This document shows, piece after piece, positions 32,157 through 41,804 of a DNA stretch of 64,000 nucleotides. Below the pieces are notes generated by a model. That model searched no databases. It had not been told where the DNA came from and was given only the letters and a program-made list of their open reading frames with translations. The DNA is from Dyella_A sp049445995 (GTDB lineage Bacteria; Pseudomonadota; Gammaproteobacteria; Xanthomonadales; Rhodanobacteraceae): contig NZ_JBMSDZ010000011.1 in NCBI RefSeq assembly GCF_049445995.1, positions 62,001 through 126,000 of the forward strand. The letters are read 5' to 3'. Every line of letters starts with the position of its first letter. Position 1 is the stretch's first letter. A program made the position numbers and the translations under genes.

Positions 32157-32720
32157 ATGTCCCTGATCAACACCGAAATCAAGCCGTTCAAGGCGAACGC
32201 ATACAAAAACGGCCAGTTCATCGAAGTCACCGACGCCGACCTGAAGGGCAAGTGGTCCGTCGTGATCTTCATGCCCGCCGCCTTCACCTTCAACTGCCCG
32301 ACCGAAGTCGAGGACGCTGCCGAGCACTACGCCGAATTCCAGAAGGTCGGTGCCGAGGTATACGTCGTCACCACCGACACCCACTTCTCGCACAAGGTGT
32401 GGCACGAGACCTCGCCGGCCGTGGGCAAGGCCAAGTTCGCCCTGGTCGGCGATCCGACCCACCAGCTGACCCGCGCGTTCGACGTGCACATCGACGAGGA
32501 AGGCCTGGCCCTGCGCGGCACCTTCATCATCAATCCGGAAGGCGTGATCAAGACGCTGGAGATCCACGACAACGCGATCGCCCGCGACGTCACCGAAACC
32601 CTGCGCAAGCTCAAGGCCGCCCAGTACGTCGCCGCCCATCCGAACGAGGTATGCCCGGCCAAGTGGAAGGAAGGCGAGAAGACCATCGCGCCATCGCTGG
32701 ATCTGGTCGGCAAGATCTGA
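32157..32720 (+). CDS. ahpC: Alkyl hydroperoxide reductase subunit C (peroxiredoxin)
   Basis: A 187-residue typical two-cysteine peroxiredoxin that reduces peroxides and is recycled by AhpF. The peroxidatic Cys47 is in FTFNCPTEVED and the resolving Cys166 in NEVCPAKWKEG, with THFSHKVWHE between. The length equals that of enterobacterial AhpC. The ATG at 32157 (MSLINTEIKPF) begins the homology. ahpF follows 265 bases downstream after a strong hairpin and a repeat pair. Confidence 0.97.
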   Translation: MSLINTEIKPFKANAYKNGQFIEVTDADLKGKWSVVIFMPAAFTFNCPTEVEDAAEHYAEFQKVGAEVYVVTTDTHFSHKVWHETSPAVGKAKFALVGDPTHQLTRAFDVHIDEEGLALRGTFIINPEGVIKTLEIHDNAIARDVTETLRKLKAAQYVAAHPNEVCPAKWKEGEKTIAPSLDLVGKI

Positions 32721-32734
32721 ACCCGGCCGTTCGC

Positions 32735-32760
32735 GCGCGCATCGCTCGCGATGCGCGCGC
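32735..32760. terminator. GC-rich hairpin after ahpC
   Basis: GCGCGCGCATCG - CT/CG loop - CGATGCGCGCGC directly downstream of the ahpC stop. There is no T-tract; it may attenuate read-through into ahpF or protect the ahpC message, consistent with ahpC usually being expressed above ahpF. Confidence 0.6.
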
Positions 32761-32806
32761 TGTCCGGACGCCCTTTCCGGGCCTCATGACTCATTGCATA
32801 CGTGAG

Positions 32807-32886
32807 TCGTCGCCCCAGCGAAAGCTGGGGTCCAGTGACTGGTCCAGCTCCCCGAGGCACTGGATCCAGCGTTCGCTGGAATGACG
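32807..32886. repeat. Inverted pair of the GTCATCCC...CCAGTG repeat family
   Basis: GTCGTCGCCCCAGCGAAAGC...CCAGTG (32807-32838) is mirrored by CACTGGATCCAGCGTTCGCT...GACG (32858-32886), with a 19-base spacer. Diverged copies of the family at 9221 and 56756. Confidence 0.75.
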
Positions 32887-32985
32887 GGCTTCGGCTCTTG
32901 CGAAGCCACGAATCATCGATCGGACGACGCCCGGAATTTCCCCGTGGCGCTCGCCGGATTCACCCCATCACCCCGGGATACCGCC

Positions 32986-34575
32986 ATGTTGGACGCCAAT
33001 CTCCCCGCCCAGTTGAAGGCCTATCTCGAGAAGGTCACGCAGCCGATCGAGATCGTCGAGTCGCTCGACGATGGCGCCAAGTCGGCCGAGCTGCACGAGC
33101 TGCTCGAGGAAATCACCGCGCTCTCGGACCAGATCACCCTGGTGCGCCGCGACGACGACGCGCGCAAGCCCTCCTTCGCGATCAACCGCGTGGGCACGGA
33201 CATCGGCGTGCGCTTCGCCGGCATCCCGATGGGCCACGAATTCACCTCGCTCGTGCTCGCCCTGCTGCAGGTCGGCGGTCATCCCTCCAAGGCCACGCAG
33301 GACGTGATCGAGCAGGTGCGCAACCTCGATGGTGACTACACCTTCGAAACCTATTTCTCGCAGTCCTGCCAGAACTGCCCGGACGTGGTGCAGGCGCTCA
33401 ACCTGATGAGCGTACTGAACCCGAAGATCAAGCACGTCGCCATCGATGGCGCGCTGTTCCAGGACGAGGTGGAAGCCCGCCAGGTGATGTCGGTGCCCAC
33501 CGTCTACCTCAACGGCGAGCTGTTCGACCAAGGCCGCATGAGCCTGGAGCAGATCGTCGCCAGGCTCGACACCGGCGCCGCCAGGCGCGACGCCGAGAAG
33601 CTCAGGACCAAGGACGCGTTCGACGTGCTGATCGTCGGCGGCGGCCCGGCCGGCGCGGCGGCGGCGATCTACAGCGCGCGCAAGGGCATCCGCACCGGCG
33701 TGGCGGCCGAGCGCTTCGGCGGCCAGGTGCTGGACACCATGGGCATCGAGAACCTGATCTCGGCGCCGCACACCGAGGGTCCGAAGCTCGCCGCCGCGCT
33801 GGAGCAGAACGTGCGCGAGCACGAGGTCGACATCATGAATCTGCAGCGCGCCGAGAAGCTGATCCCGGCCAGCAACGCCAGCGGCGCCCTGGTGCAGGTG
33901 CAGCTGGCCAACGGCGCGACGCTGAAGTCCAGGACCGTGATCCTCTCCACCGGCGCGCGCTGGCGGCAGATGAACGTGCCTGGCGAGGACAAATACCGCA
34001 ACAAGGGCGTGGCCTATTGCCCGCACTGCGACGGCCCGCTGTTCAAGGGCAAGCGCGTGGCGGTGATTGGCGGCGGCAACTCCGGGGTGGAGGCGGCGAT
34101 CGACCTGGCCGGCATCGTCAGCCACGTCACGCTGATCGAGTTCGACAGCCAGCTGCGTGCCGACGAGGTCCTGCAGCGCAAGCTGCGCAGCCTGCCGAAC
34201 GTGGCGATCGAGCTGAACGCACAGACCACCGAGGTGCTCGGCGACGGACAGAAGGTCAACGGCCTGGTCTACAGGGACCGCGTCAGCGGCAACACGCATA
34301 CGGTCGAGCTGGAAGGCATCTTCGTGCAGATCGGCCTGCTGCCGAACACCGAGTGGCTGAAGGGCACAGTGGAACTGTCGGCGCGCGGCGAGATCGTGAT
34401 CAACGATCGCGGCGAGACCTCGCTGCCGGGCGTATTCGCCGCCGGCGACGCCACCACGGTGCCGTACAAGCAGATCGTCATCGCGATGGGTGCCGGCTCC
34501 ACCGCCGCGCTGAGCGCATTCGATCACCTGATGCGGCTGCCGGTAGCAGCGAAGCCAGAAGCGGTGGCGGCCTGA
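32986..34575 (+). CDS. ahpF: Alkyl hydroperoxide reductase subunit F
   Basis: A 529-residue flavoprotein that passes electrons from NADH to AhpC. The N-terminal tandem thioredoxin-like domain has the SCQNCPDVV redox pair. Then follow an FAD-binding GXGXXG-type LIVGGGPAGAAAAIYSARKG, the thioredoxin-reductase-type YCPHCDGP cysteine pair, an NAD-binding VAVIGGGNSGVEAAIDLAG and the FAD end motif VFAAGDATTVPYKQI. The start is ATG 32986. Convergent with prpE, with an 84-bp hairpin repeat between. Confidence 0.97.
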   Translation: MLDANLPAQLKAYLEKVTQPIEIVESLDDGAKSAELHELLEEITALSDQITLVRRDDDARKPSFAINRVGTDIGVRFAGIPMGHEFTSLVLALLQVGGHPSKATQDVIEQVRNLDGDYTFETYFSQSCQNCPDVVQALNLMSVLNPKIKHVAIDGALFQDEVEARQVMSVPTVYLNGELFDQGRMSLEQIVARLDTGAARRDAEKLRTKDAFDVLIVGGGPAGAAAAIYSARKGIRTGVAAERFGGQVLDTMGIENLISAPHTEGPKLAAALEQNVREHEVDIMNLQRAEKLIPASNASGALVQVQLANGATLKSRTVILSTGARWRQMNVPGEDKYRNKGVAYCPHCDGPLFKGKRVAVIGGGNSGVEAAIDLAGIVSHVTLIEFDSQLRADEVLQRKLRSLPNVAIELNAQTTEVLGDGQKVNGLVYRDRVSGNTHTVELEGIFVQIGLLPNTEWLKGTVELSARGEIVINDRGETSLPGVFAAGDATTVPYKQIVIAMGAGSTAALSAFDHLMRLPVAAKPEAVAA

Positions 34576-34603
34576 GCGCGGCCGCCGGCATCCACACCCT
34601 GCT

Positions 34604-34687
34604 GTAGGAGCGCACCCTGTGCGCGAACGCTCTTGGTTTTGATGTCGATCACGGGCAAAAGCATTCGCGCACAGGGTGCGCTCCTAC
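34604..34687. repeat. 84-bp palindromic repeat (GTAGGAGCGCACC family)
   Basis: Full-length copy between the convergent ahpF and prpE. The loop is in the opposite orientation to the copies at 5533 and 30464 (GGTTTTGATGTCGATCACGG). Confidence 0.9.
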
Positions 34688-34696
34688 GACAAATCG

Positions 34697-36589
34697 TCAG
34701 CCCAGATCCGGCCCACGCTCCAGCGCCTTGCGCACCTCGTCGAGCGACGACGGATCGTCCAGCGTGGACAGGTCGCCCGGATCGGTCTCCTGCACCAGCG
34801 CCTGCAACGAGCGGCGCAACAGCTTGCCCGAGCGCGTCTTGGGCAGCGCGTTCACCACGTAGATCCGGGCCGGCCTGGCCACCGCGCCGAGCTGGTCGGT
34901 CACCGCCTGTCGCATGCCGCGCGCCACGTCCTGCGTGGACGCGGTCACGCCCTGCTTGAGCGTGGCGAACACCACCGGCACCTGGCCCTTGAGCTCGTCC
35001 TTCATGCCGATTACCGCGGCCTCGGCCACCGAGGCGTGGGTGGCGACGGATTCCTCGATCTCGCGCGTGCCCAGGCGATGCCCGGCCACGTTGATCACGT
35101 CGTCGGTGCGTCCGAGGATGTTGGTGTAGCCGTCGGCGTCGCGGATCGCCCAGTCCAGCGAGCTGTACAGCAGTTCCTTGAAGTGGCTGAAGTAGCTGTT
35201 GACGTAGCGGTCGTCGTCGCGCCACACGGTGGTGAGGCAGCCCGGTGGCAGCGGCGGCACGAACACCAGCACGCCCTTCTCGCCGGCCGCGGCTTCCTCG
35301 CCGGTGACCTCGTTGATCACCTTCATCCGGTAGCCGGGCGCCGGCAGCCCGGGCGAACCCCACTTCACCGGTTTCAATTCCAGCCCCGGCATCAGGGTGA
35401 GCGCCGGCCAACCGGTTTCGGTCTGCCAGTAGTTGTCGATCACCGGCACGCCCAGGCCCTCGGTGATCCATTGCGCGGTGGGCTCGTCCAGCGGCTCGCC
35501 GGCGAGGAACAGCCACTTCAGGCTGGAGAGATCGGCGTTCTTCAACCAAGAGGCATCCTGCTTCTTCAGCACACGGATGCCGGTGGGCGAGGAGAACATG
35601 GTGCGCACCCGGTACTTCTCGCACAGCCGCCACCAGATGCCCGGATCGGGCCGCGTCGGCAGCCCTTCGTACAGCAGCGAGGTGGCGCCGCCGATCAGCG
35701 GCCCGTACACGTTGTACGAATGCCCCACCGCCCAGCCCACGTCGGAGGTGGAAAACATCACCTGCCCCGGCGCGATGTCGAACACCAGGCGCGTGGACAT
35801 CGCCATCGCCACCGCGTAGCCGCCCACGTCGCGCTGGATGCCCTTGGGCTTGCCGGTGGTGCCGGAGGTGTAGAGCAGGTAGCTGGGCTCGTTCGATTCC
35901 AGCCACTGGACCGGCACCTCGTCGTTCATGTGCTCGGCGCGCAGGCGGGCGTAGTCCACGTCGCGACCTTCGACGCGGTGCAGGTCCGGGTCCAGTCCGC
36001 GGCTGACGATCAGCACGTGCGGCGGCGGCGCCTTGGCTTCGGCCAGCGCCGTATCCACCAGCGGCTTGTAAGGAATCACCTTGCCGCTGCGCATGCCGGC
36101 ATCGGCGCAGATCAGCAGCTTCGGCTCAGCGTCGTCGATGCGCAGCGCCAGGTTGTGCGCCGCGAAGCCGCCGAACACCACCGAGTGGATCGCGCCGATG
36201 CGCGCGCACGCCAGCATCGCGTACACCGCCTCGGCCATGTTGGGCATGTAGATCACCACGCGATCGCCGCGACCCACGCCCAGCCCCTTGAGGATGCCGG
36301 CAAAGCGGTTCACCTCGCGGTACAGGACGCGATAGGTGATCTCCTCGGTGACGCCTGTCTCGGTGGAAATCGCCACCAGCGCCAACTGCTCGCCACGCTC
36401 GGCCAGATGCCGGTCCACCGCGTTGTAGCAGAGGTTGGTGGTGCCGCCGACGAACCACTGGCGGAACGGCAGCTTCGAGGCGTCGAGGATCTTCCGCGGC
36501 GGCGTCTCCCAGTGGATCAGCCGCGCCTGCTCGCCCCAGAACCGCTCCGGCTCCTCGATCGACTGCCGGTAGAACTCATCGTAGCCCAT
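34697..36589 (-). CDS. prpE: Propionyl-CoA synthetase (acetyl-CoA synthetase family)
   Basis: An AMP-forming acyl-CoA synthetase of 630 residues, the PrpE length. The ATP loop YTSGTTGKPKGIQRD, SDVGWAVGHSYNVYGPL, the adenylate-binding DNYWQTETGWP, GRTDDVINVAGHRLGT and the C-terminal catalytic lysine in LPKTRSGKLLRR are all present. RDVGGYAVAM and EPERFWGEQA also match propionyl-CoA synthetases. It supplies propionyl-CoA to PrpC, encoded about 5 kb away. It is transcribed alone, divergent from the MerR gene. Confidence 0.93.
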   Translation of the reverse strand: MGYDEFYRQSIEEPERFWGEQARLIHWETPPRKILDASKLPFRQWFVGGTTNLCYNAVDRHLAERGEQLALVAISTETGVTEEITYRVLYREVNRFAGILKGLGVGRGDRVVIYMPNMAEAVYAMLACARIGAIHSVVFGGFAAHNLALRIDDAEPKLLICADAGMRSGKVIPYKPLVDTALAEAKAPPPHVLIVSRGLDPDLHRVEGRDVDYARLRAEHMNDEVPVQWLESNEPSYLLYTSGTTGKPKGIQRDVGGYAVAMAMSTRLVFDIAPGQVMFSTSDVGWAVGHSYNVYGPLIGGATSLLYEGLPTRPDPGIWWRLCEKYRVRTMFSSPTGIRVLKKQDASWLKNADLSSLKWLFLAGEPLDEPTAQWITEGLGVPVIDNYWQTETGWPALTLMPGLELKPVKWGSPGLPAPGYRMKVINEVTGEEAAAGEKGVLVFVPPLPPGCLTTVWRDDDRYVNSYFSHFKELLYSSLDWAIRDADGYTNILGRTDDVINVAGHRLGTREIEESVATHASVAEAAVIGMKDELKGQVPVVFATLKQGVTASTQDVARGMRQAVTDQLGAVARPARIYVVNALPKTRSGKLLRRSLQALVQETDPGDLSTLDDPSSLDEVRKALERGPDLG

Positions 36590-36789
36590 GGCTCACTCCG
36601 CATGCGGAACGTCCGTTCAACCATATACCAGCCGCCATCCACCGCATGACAAGACTTTGGTCGGAAGCGGAGCGACGAGTCATGGCACCACCTGCGGCCC
36701 TCTGTCCTGGCTAACCGATACGTCGGCCATGCCGCCGATCCAACTGGCCACACTTGGCCATCGCCATGCGGGCCATCGTCGCCACCCTG

Positions 36790-36820
36790 TTGACCCTCAC
36801 GTAACGTAAGCCCTTAACGT
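36790..36820 (+). promoter_or_regulatory. MerR-type promoter with 19-bp spacer and operator dyad
   Basis: A -35 TTGACC (36790-36795) and -10 TAACGT (36815-36820) are separated by 19 bases, the over-long spacer typical of MerR-controlled promoters. The spacer contains the dyad CTCACGT-A-ACGTAAG (one mismatch), close to known MerR-family operators. It lies just upstream of the MerR gene, implying autoregulation. Confidence 0.75.
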
Positions 36821-36853
36821 GGCTGCCACGCGGGACGAATGGAGGAATGGGCG

Positions 36854-37744
36854 ATGCTGCTGACGGTGGGCGAACTGGCGAAGCGGTGCGGGCTGACCGT
36901 GCGTACCCTGCACCACTACGACGCGATCGGCCTGCTCCGCCCGTCCTCGCGCTCCGGTGCCGGCTATCGGCTCTATGGTCAGGCGGACATCGAGCGCCTG
37001 CACCGCATCCAGGCCCTGCGTCAGCTGGGCCTGCCGCTGGCCGACATCGGACACGCCCTGTCCGGACCGCAACCGCCGCTGGCCGGGGTGGTGGACCGCC
37101 AGATCGCGCAGCTCGACCGCGATCTGGCCGACGCCACCCGCCTGCGCGAACGGCTGGTGCACCTGCACGCGCAGTTGTCGTCCGGACAGCCCCTCGACCT
37201 GGCCGACTGGCTGGATACGCTGGAGCTGATGACGATGTACGAGAAGTATTTCACCGCCGAGGAACTGAAGACCCTGCCGCTGCACACCGACCCGGACGTG
37301 TTGCCGGCCTGGAGCGCGCTGGTGACCGCCGTACAGTCGACGATGGATCGTGGCGCCACGCCCGATGACGCCGACGCGCAGCAACTCGCCCTGCAGTGGA
37401 TGGAAATGGTCGGCCGCGGCACCGGCAACAACCCGGCCTTCCTGCTGCGGCTGCACGCAATGAATGAGGCCGAGCCGGAACTGCGCGAACGCAGCGGGAT
37501 CACGCCCGAACTGCAGCAATTCGTGGAGCAGTCGGTAGTGACCGCACGCCTGGCGATCTTCGCCCGCCACCTGGATGCGCACGAGATGGAACGCATGCGC
37601 GCCCACTACGGCAGGCAGATGTACGCCTGGCCCCAGCTCATCGCCGAACTGCGCGCAGCCCGCACCGACGGCGTGCAGGATGCGGAATCGGTGCGCATCG
37701 CATGCCGACCCGCAGGTCAGCCCCCGCCGCCCGTCCATCGCTGA
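36854..37744 (+). CDS. MerR-family regulator with TipAS-like C-terminal domain
   Basis: A 296-residue protein. The N-terminal MerR helix-turn-helix is LLTVGELAKRCGLTVRTLHH, then YDAIGLLRPSSRSGAGYRLY. A coiled-coil follows (QIAQLDRDLADATRLRERLV), then a TipA-S-like alpha-helical ligand domain (MYEKYFTAEELKTLP; LQWMEMVGRGTGNNPAFLLR). This architecture binds organic ligands or antibiotics rather than metals. The ATG at 36854 is chosen because GGAGGAA lies 8 bases before it; an in-frame ATG at 36839 lacks one. No target other than itself is evident nearby. Confidence 0.88.
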   Translation: MLLTVGELAKRCGLTVRTLHHYDAIGLLRPSSRSGAGYRLYGQADIERLHRIQALRQLGLPLADIGHALSGPQPPLAGVVDRQIAQLDRDLADATRLRERLVHLHAQLSSGQPLDLADWLDTLELMTMYEKYFTAEELKTLPLHTDPDVLPAWSALVTAVQSTMDRGATPDDADAQQLALQWMEMVGRGTGNNPAFLLRLHAMNEAEPELRERSGITPELQQFVEQSVVTARLAIFARHLDAHEMERMRAHYGRQMYAWPQLIAELRAARTDGVQDAESVRIACRPAGQPPPPVHR

Positions 37745-37953
37745 TCGATCGCCGCCTTCACCGCGACGTCGAGATCGGCGGGAGACGCATCCTGCATCTG
37801 CTCGAGCTGACCGTTGCGCATGCCGCAGAAGTCGCCGCCCTTGCGGAACGTCGCCGTCCAGACCACGCGACCGCGCGTCCCCAGCTCGTAGTTCCCTTCA
37901 TACGACACCGCATTGCTGGTCTTGCCGGATACGGCGGTCATGACGATGCTCAT
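37717..37953 (-). CDS. Hypothetical small protein
   Basis: 78 residues: MSIVMTAVSGKTSNAVSYEG, then NYELGTRGRVVWTATFRKGG, DFCGMRNGQLEQMQDASPAD and a tail ending QRWTGGGG. No recognised family; it reads like a small soluble beta-containing domain. It overlaps the 3' end of the MerR gene by 28 bases on the opposite strand and has no clear ribosome-binding site. In-frame ATG at 37941 is an alternative start. Composition looks protein-like, so it is retained at modest confidence. Confidence 0.45.
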   Translation of the reverse strand: MSIVMTAVSGKTSNAVSYEGNYELGTRGRVVWTATFRKGGDFCGMRNGQLEQMQDASPADLDVAVKAAIDQRWTGGGG

Positions 37954-37959
37954 CGGAAT

Positions 37960-38640
37960 AAGGGAATCAGCAGCATAGTCCTGCGGTTGCGGCGATGAGT
38001 GTGAAAGGGTGGTGAGTCGGGCGGAACGTCGCGAACATCAGGCAAACGCTGCTCCGACCGAAGCGACCGAGACGACCGAAGAGCGAATCGAGTAGGGCGC
38101 AGAACCTGGGTTCTACCGGTGGTGCCAGTCCGACCGCGAGCGGGCCAGGCCATCCAAGACAGCGAGCCGGTGAATGACGCGATGCGAAGCGAGCCGGCAC
38201 CGGGACCCTTCGGGAGTCGAGCGGGGCGGGACGACAAGGCCCGCAGGGGAACGGGCAGGACGCCCGTTCCTTTTCGCCAGGACAGGAGTCCTGTCGAAAA
38301 GCCCGGCCCGCCCCGCGTGCCTGTAGCGCCGCAGGCGCGTAGGGACGACGCACGCAGGGTGCCGTTCTCTTTGGTTACTTTCTCTGACTCCGGGCATCCT
38401 GCCCTCCGCCCTTCGGGCCAGCTTCGCTGTTCGCCCGCGCTCCAAGCGCGGTCGTGGGCAAGCAAGAGAAAGTGACTCGGCGGCCGAAGGGCGTCGAAAC
38501 CGCTTTTCACCGACAACAAATGTGCACACCCATGCTGCCGCCGCTTCGCCGATGCGAGGCGAAGGCACTGGATCCCGGCCTTCGCCGGGATGACGTTGCG
38601 GTGGGGCCATGCACCGGGGTACGACCGAGCAAAAGAGAAA
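37960..38640. repeat. Long intergenic region made of dispersed repeats
   Basis: No convincing gene. About 38260-38500 is a copy of a ~240-base repeat that also occurs twice in 50970-51660. Shared blocks are CGCC(A/C)GGACAGGAGTCC, GTCGAAAAGCCCGGCCC, CTTTGGTTACTTTCTCT, CCTGCCCTCCGCCCTTCGGG and AGAGAAAGTGACTCG. A GTCATCCC-family unit lies at 38566-38595. Open frames here are compositional and not retained. Confidence 0.75.
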
Positions 38641-38658
38641 GGGCGGCCGAAGCCGCCC
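38631..38658 (-). terminator. Terminator of mdh
   Basis: GGGCGGC-CGAA-GCCGCCC (38641-38658), followed on the minus strand by TTTCTCTTTT. It lies 26 bases after the mdh stop. Confidence 0.85.
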
Positions 38659-38684
38659 CTCCCATCAAGCCGAATCGAACCGGC

Positions 38685-39671
<987 letters not shown>

Positions 39672-39702
39672 GGTGGGACTCCTTCAGTGAGGTGGGTTCG
39701 TC

Positions 39703-39786
39703 GTAGGAGCGCACCCTGTGCGCGAATGCTTTTGCTCCTGATCGGCATCAAAGCCAAAAGCGATCGCGCACAGGGTGCGCTCCTAC
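39703..39786. repeat. 84-bp palindromic repeat (GTAGGAGCGCACC family)
   Basis: Full-length copy between the aminotransferase and mdh. The inner arm is slightly changed (GCTTTTG / CAAAAGC), a compensatory pair that keeps the stem. Confidence 0.9.
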
Positions 39787-39794
39787 AGGGGGCT

Positions 39795-40994
39795 TCAGGT
39801 GAGTTCGGCGAAGAATTGGGTAATGCGATCCAGGCCCGGCTGCAATTGGGCCGTCGGGCAGGTGTAGGAGATACGCATGGCGCGCGGCTCGCCGAAGGCC
39901 GAGCCCGGCACGCAGGCCACGCCCTTGGCTTCCAGCAGCGCGGCGCAGAAGCTCACGTCGTCGGTGATGGCCAGCTCGCCGTGGCGCTTGCCGAACGCGC
40001 AGGAAATGTCCGGGAACGCGTAGAACGCGCCCTGCGGCCGCGGGCAGACCACGCCGGGAATCGCGTTCAGCGCGGCCATCACGGTGTCGCGCTTGGCGGC
40101 GAACTCGGCGCACTTGGCCTGCGGCACATCCTGCGGCCCGCTGAGCGCGGCCACCGCGGCGGCGGTGATCACTTCCGGGATACTGGTGATGTGGTTGGAG
40201 TTGAGCGTGGTGACGGCTCTCGCCACCGACTCCGGCGCGGCGACGAAACCCACGCGCCAGCCCGGCATGCCGTAGGTCTTGGACAGCGAGTCGACGAACA
40301 CCAGGCGATCCTTCAGCTCCGGCTTGGCGTGCACGAAGTTGTGGTAGCCGATGCCGTCGAACACCATCGAGTGGTAGATGTCGTCGGTGATGATCCAGGT
40401 GTCCGGATACTTCACCAGCACGTCGGCGAGCGCGGCGATTTCCTCGCGCGTGTAGACCATGCCCGTCGGGTTGGACGGGTTGTTGAACAGGAACACCTTC
40501 GGCTTGCGCTGGAGCGCTTGTTCCAGCTGCGCGGGCACCAGCTTGTAGTGCTGCTCCGGGCCGCAGGGCAGGATGTTCGCCTTGGCCCCGACGATGTCGG
40601 CGATATCGCGGTAGGTGGTCCAGAACGGCGCGGCGAAGCAGATCTCGTCGCCTTCGTCGAGCATCGCCTCGGCCAGGTTGTACAGCACCTGCTTGGCGCC
40701 GATGCCGATGGAGAGGTTCGCGCGACCGTAGCCGGTGAGGCCCAACGCCTCGATGTGCTGCAGGAACGCATCCAGCAGCGCCTCGGCGCCGCGGTTGCTG
40801 CCGTACTGGCCCGAATCCCGCTCAAGCGACTCGCGAGCCGCGGCGTATACGTGCTCGCCGGGCAGGAAGTTCGGCACGCCGATGGAGAAACTGATCACGT
40901 CGCGGCCGGCCGCCTTGAGCTGCCTGGCTTTCTCGGCGATCAGCATGATCGCGCTGGGCTTGGCGCGACCGACGCGCCGGGCGAGCTGGGGCAT
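39795..40994 (-). CDS. PLP-dependent aminotransferase class I/II (aspartate aminotransferase type)
   Basis: A 399-residue fold-type I aminotransferase. Visible features: ISFSIGVPNFLPGEHVYAAA, YGSNRGAEALLDAF, NNPSNPTGMVYTREE, DDIYHSMVFDG (PLP-binding Asp/Tyr), the Schiff-base lysine in VDSLSKTYGMPGWRVGFVAA and the carboxylate-binding Arg in RISYTC. It is most like the AspC/Ib subgroup, transferring amino groups between aspartate and 2-oxoglutarate; exact specificity cannot be read. ATG 40994 begins the homology (MPQLARRVGRAKPSAI). It lies next to mdh, which supplies the oxaloacetate it would use. Confidence 0.88.
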   Translation of the reverse strand: MPQLARRVGRAKPSAIMLIAEKARQLKAAGRDVISFSIGVPNFLPGEHVYAAARESLERDSGQYGSNRGAEALLDAFLQHIEALGLTGYGRANLSIGIGAKQVLYNLAEAMLDEGDEICFAAPFWTTYRDIADIVGAKANILPCGPEQHYKLVPAQLEQALQRKPKVFLFNNPSNPTGMVYTREEIAALADVLVKYPDTWIITDDIYHSMVFDGIGYHNFVHAKPELKDRLVFVDSLSKTYGMPGWRVGFVAAPESVARAVTTLNSNHITSIPEVITAAAVAALSGPQDVPQAKCAEFAAKRDTVMAALNAIPGVVCPRPQGAFYAFPDISCAFGKRHGELAITDDVSFCAALLEAKGVACVPGSAFGEPRAMRISYTCPTAQLQPGLDRITQFFAELT

Positions 40995-41175
40995 GGTGTC
41001 CTCGAGGGGATTTCCGGTCAGCAAACCGGCGAAGTTTACCACGCGCCTGCCGCTGGCCGATCGGGGCCACCCACGGGGCCCACCCACCCAGGTCGTAATC
41101 GGGGCAGGATGCACGGCGTGCCGCCATCGCGACGCGCGATGCCCCGAACGACAACGGCCGCCCGGAAGCTGACGC

Positions 41176-41685
41176 TCAGCCGCGCGCGTCGAGAATCGCG
41201 TTCCACCCTTTCACGCGCTCGGCCTGCGCGGCGAGCAGCGCGTCGACGTCGCCTTCCACGATGACCTTCTCGATGGTATCGCCCTGGCGGATCGCGTCGA
41301 CCACCTTCTGGTCGTCCGCGCCCAGCACTTCGCCGAACACGCTGTGCTTGCCGTCCAGCCACGGCGTGGCGCCGTGGGTGATGAAGAACTGGCTGCCGTT
41401 GGTGCGCGGACCGGCATTGGCCATCGACAGCACGCCCGGCTTGTCGTGGCGCAGCGACGGGTTGAACTCGTCCTCGAACTTGTAGCCCGGGCCGCCGGTG
41501 CCGGTGCCCTGGGGGCAGCCGCCCTGGATCATGAAGTCGCTGATCACGCGGTGGAACGACAGGCCGTCATAGTAGCCGCGCCGGGCCAGGTTGACGAAGC
41601 TCGCCACCGTCACCGGAGTCTTGTCGTCGTGCAGGCGCAGGTGGATCGGGCCGCGGTTGGTCTGGAAGGTAACGTGGATGGTCAT
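41176..41685 (-). CDS. Cyclophilin-type peptidyl-prolyl isomerase
   Basis: A 169-residue single-domain cyclophilin without signal peptide, so cytosolic. The active-site region is YYDGLSFHRVISDFMIQGGC and SMANAGPRTNGSQFFITHGA, followed by WLDGKHSVFGEVLG. The length is slightly above the E. coli PpiB form. Start ATG 41685 (MTIHVTFQTNRGPI); the frame extends upstream through noncoding DNA. Confidence 0.95.
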   Translation of the reverse strand: MTIHVTFQTNRGPIHLRLHDDKTPVTVASFVNLARRGYYDGLSFHRVISDFMIQGGCPQGTGTGGPGYKFEDEFNPSLRHDKPGVLSMANAGPRTNGSQFFITHGATPWLDGKHSVFGEVLGADDQKVVDAIRQGDTIEKVIVEGDVDALLAAQAERVKGWNAILDARG

Positions 41686-41804
41686 CGCAAAATCCTTGGG
41701 GCTCGTGACGCGCTGCCGTGGCGGCCACGGCGGCAAGGGGCCGGCAAGGATAACGCAGCCGGCCGGGTCGACGCGCGATCGGGCCGGCCGGGCGAAGGGG
41801 CGTT

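Noticed and set aside
38119..38475. An open frame of 118 codons in the dispersed repeat
   Set aside because: Similar frames arise in each repeat copy in different orientations and with different borders; no ribosome-binding site and no stable protein pattern.
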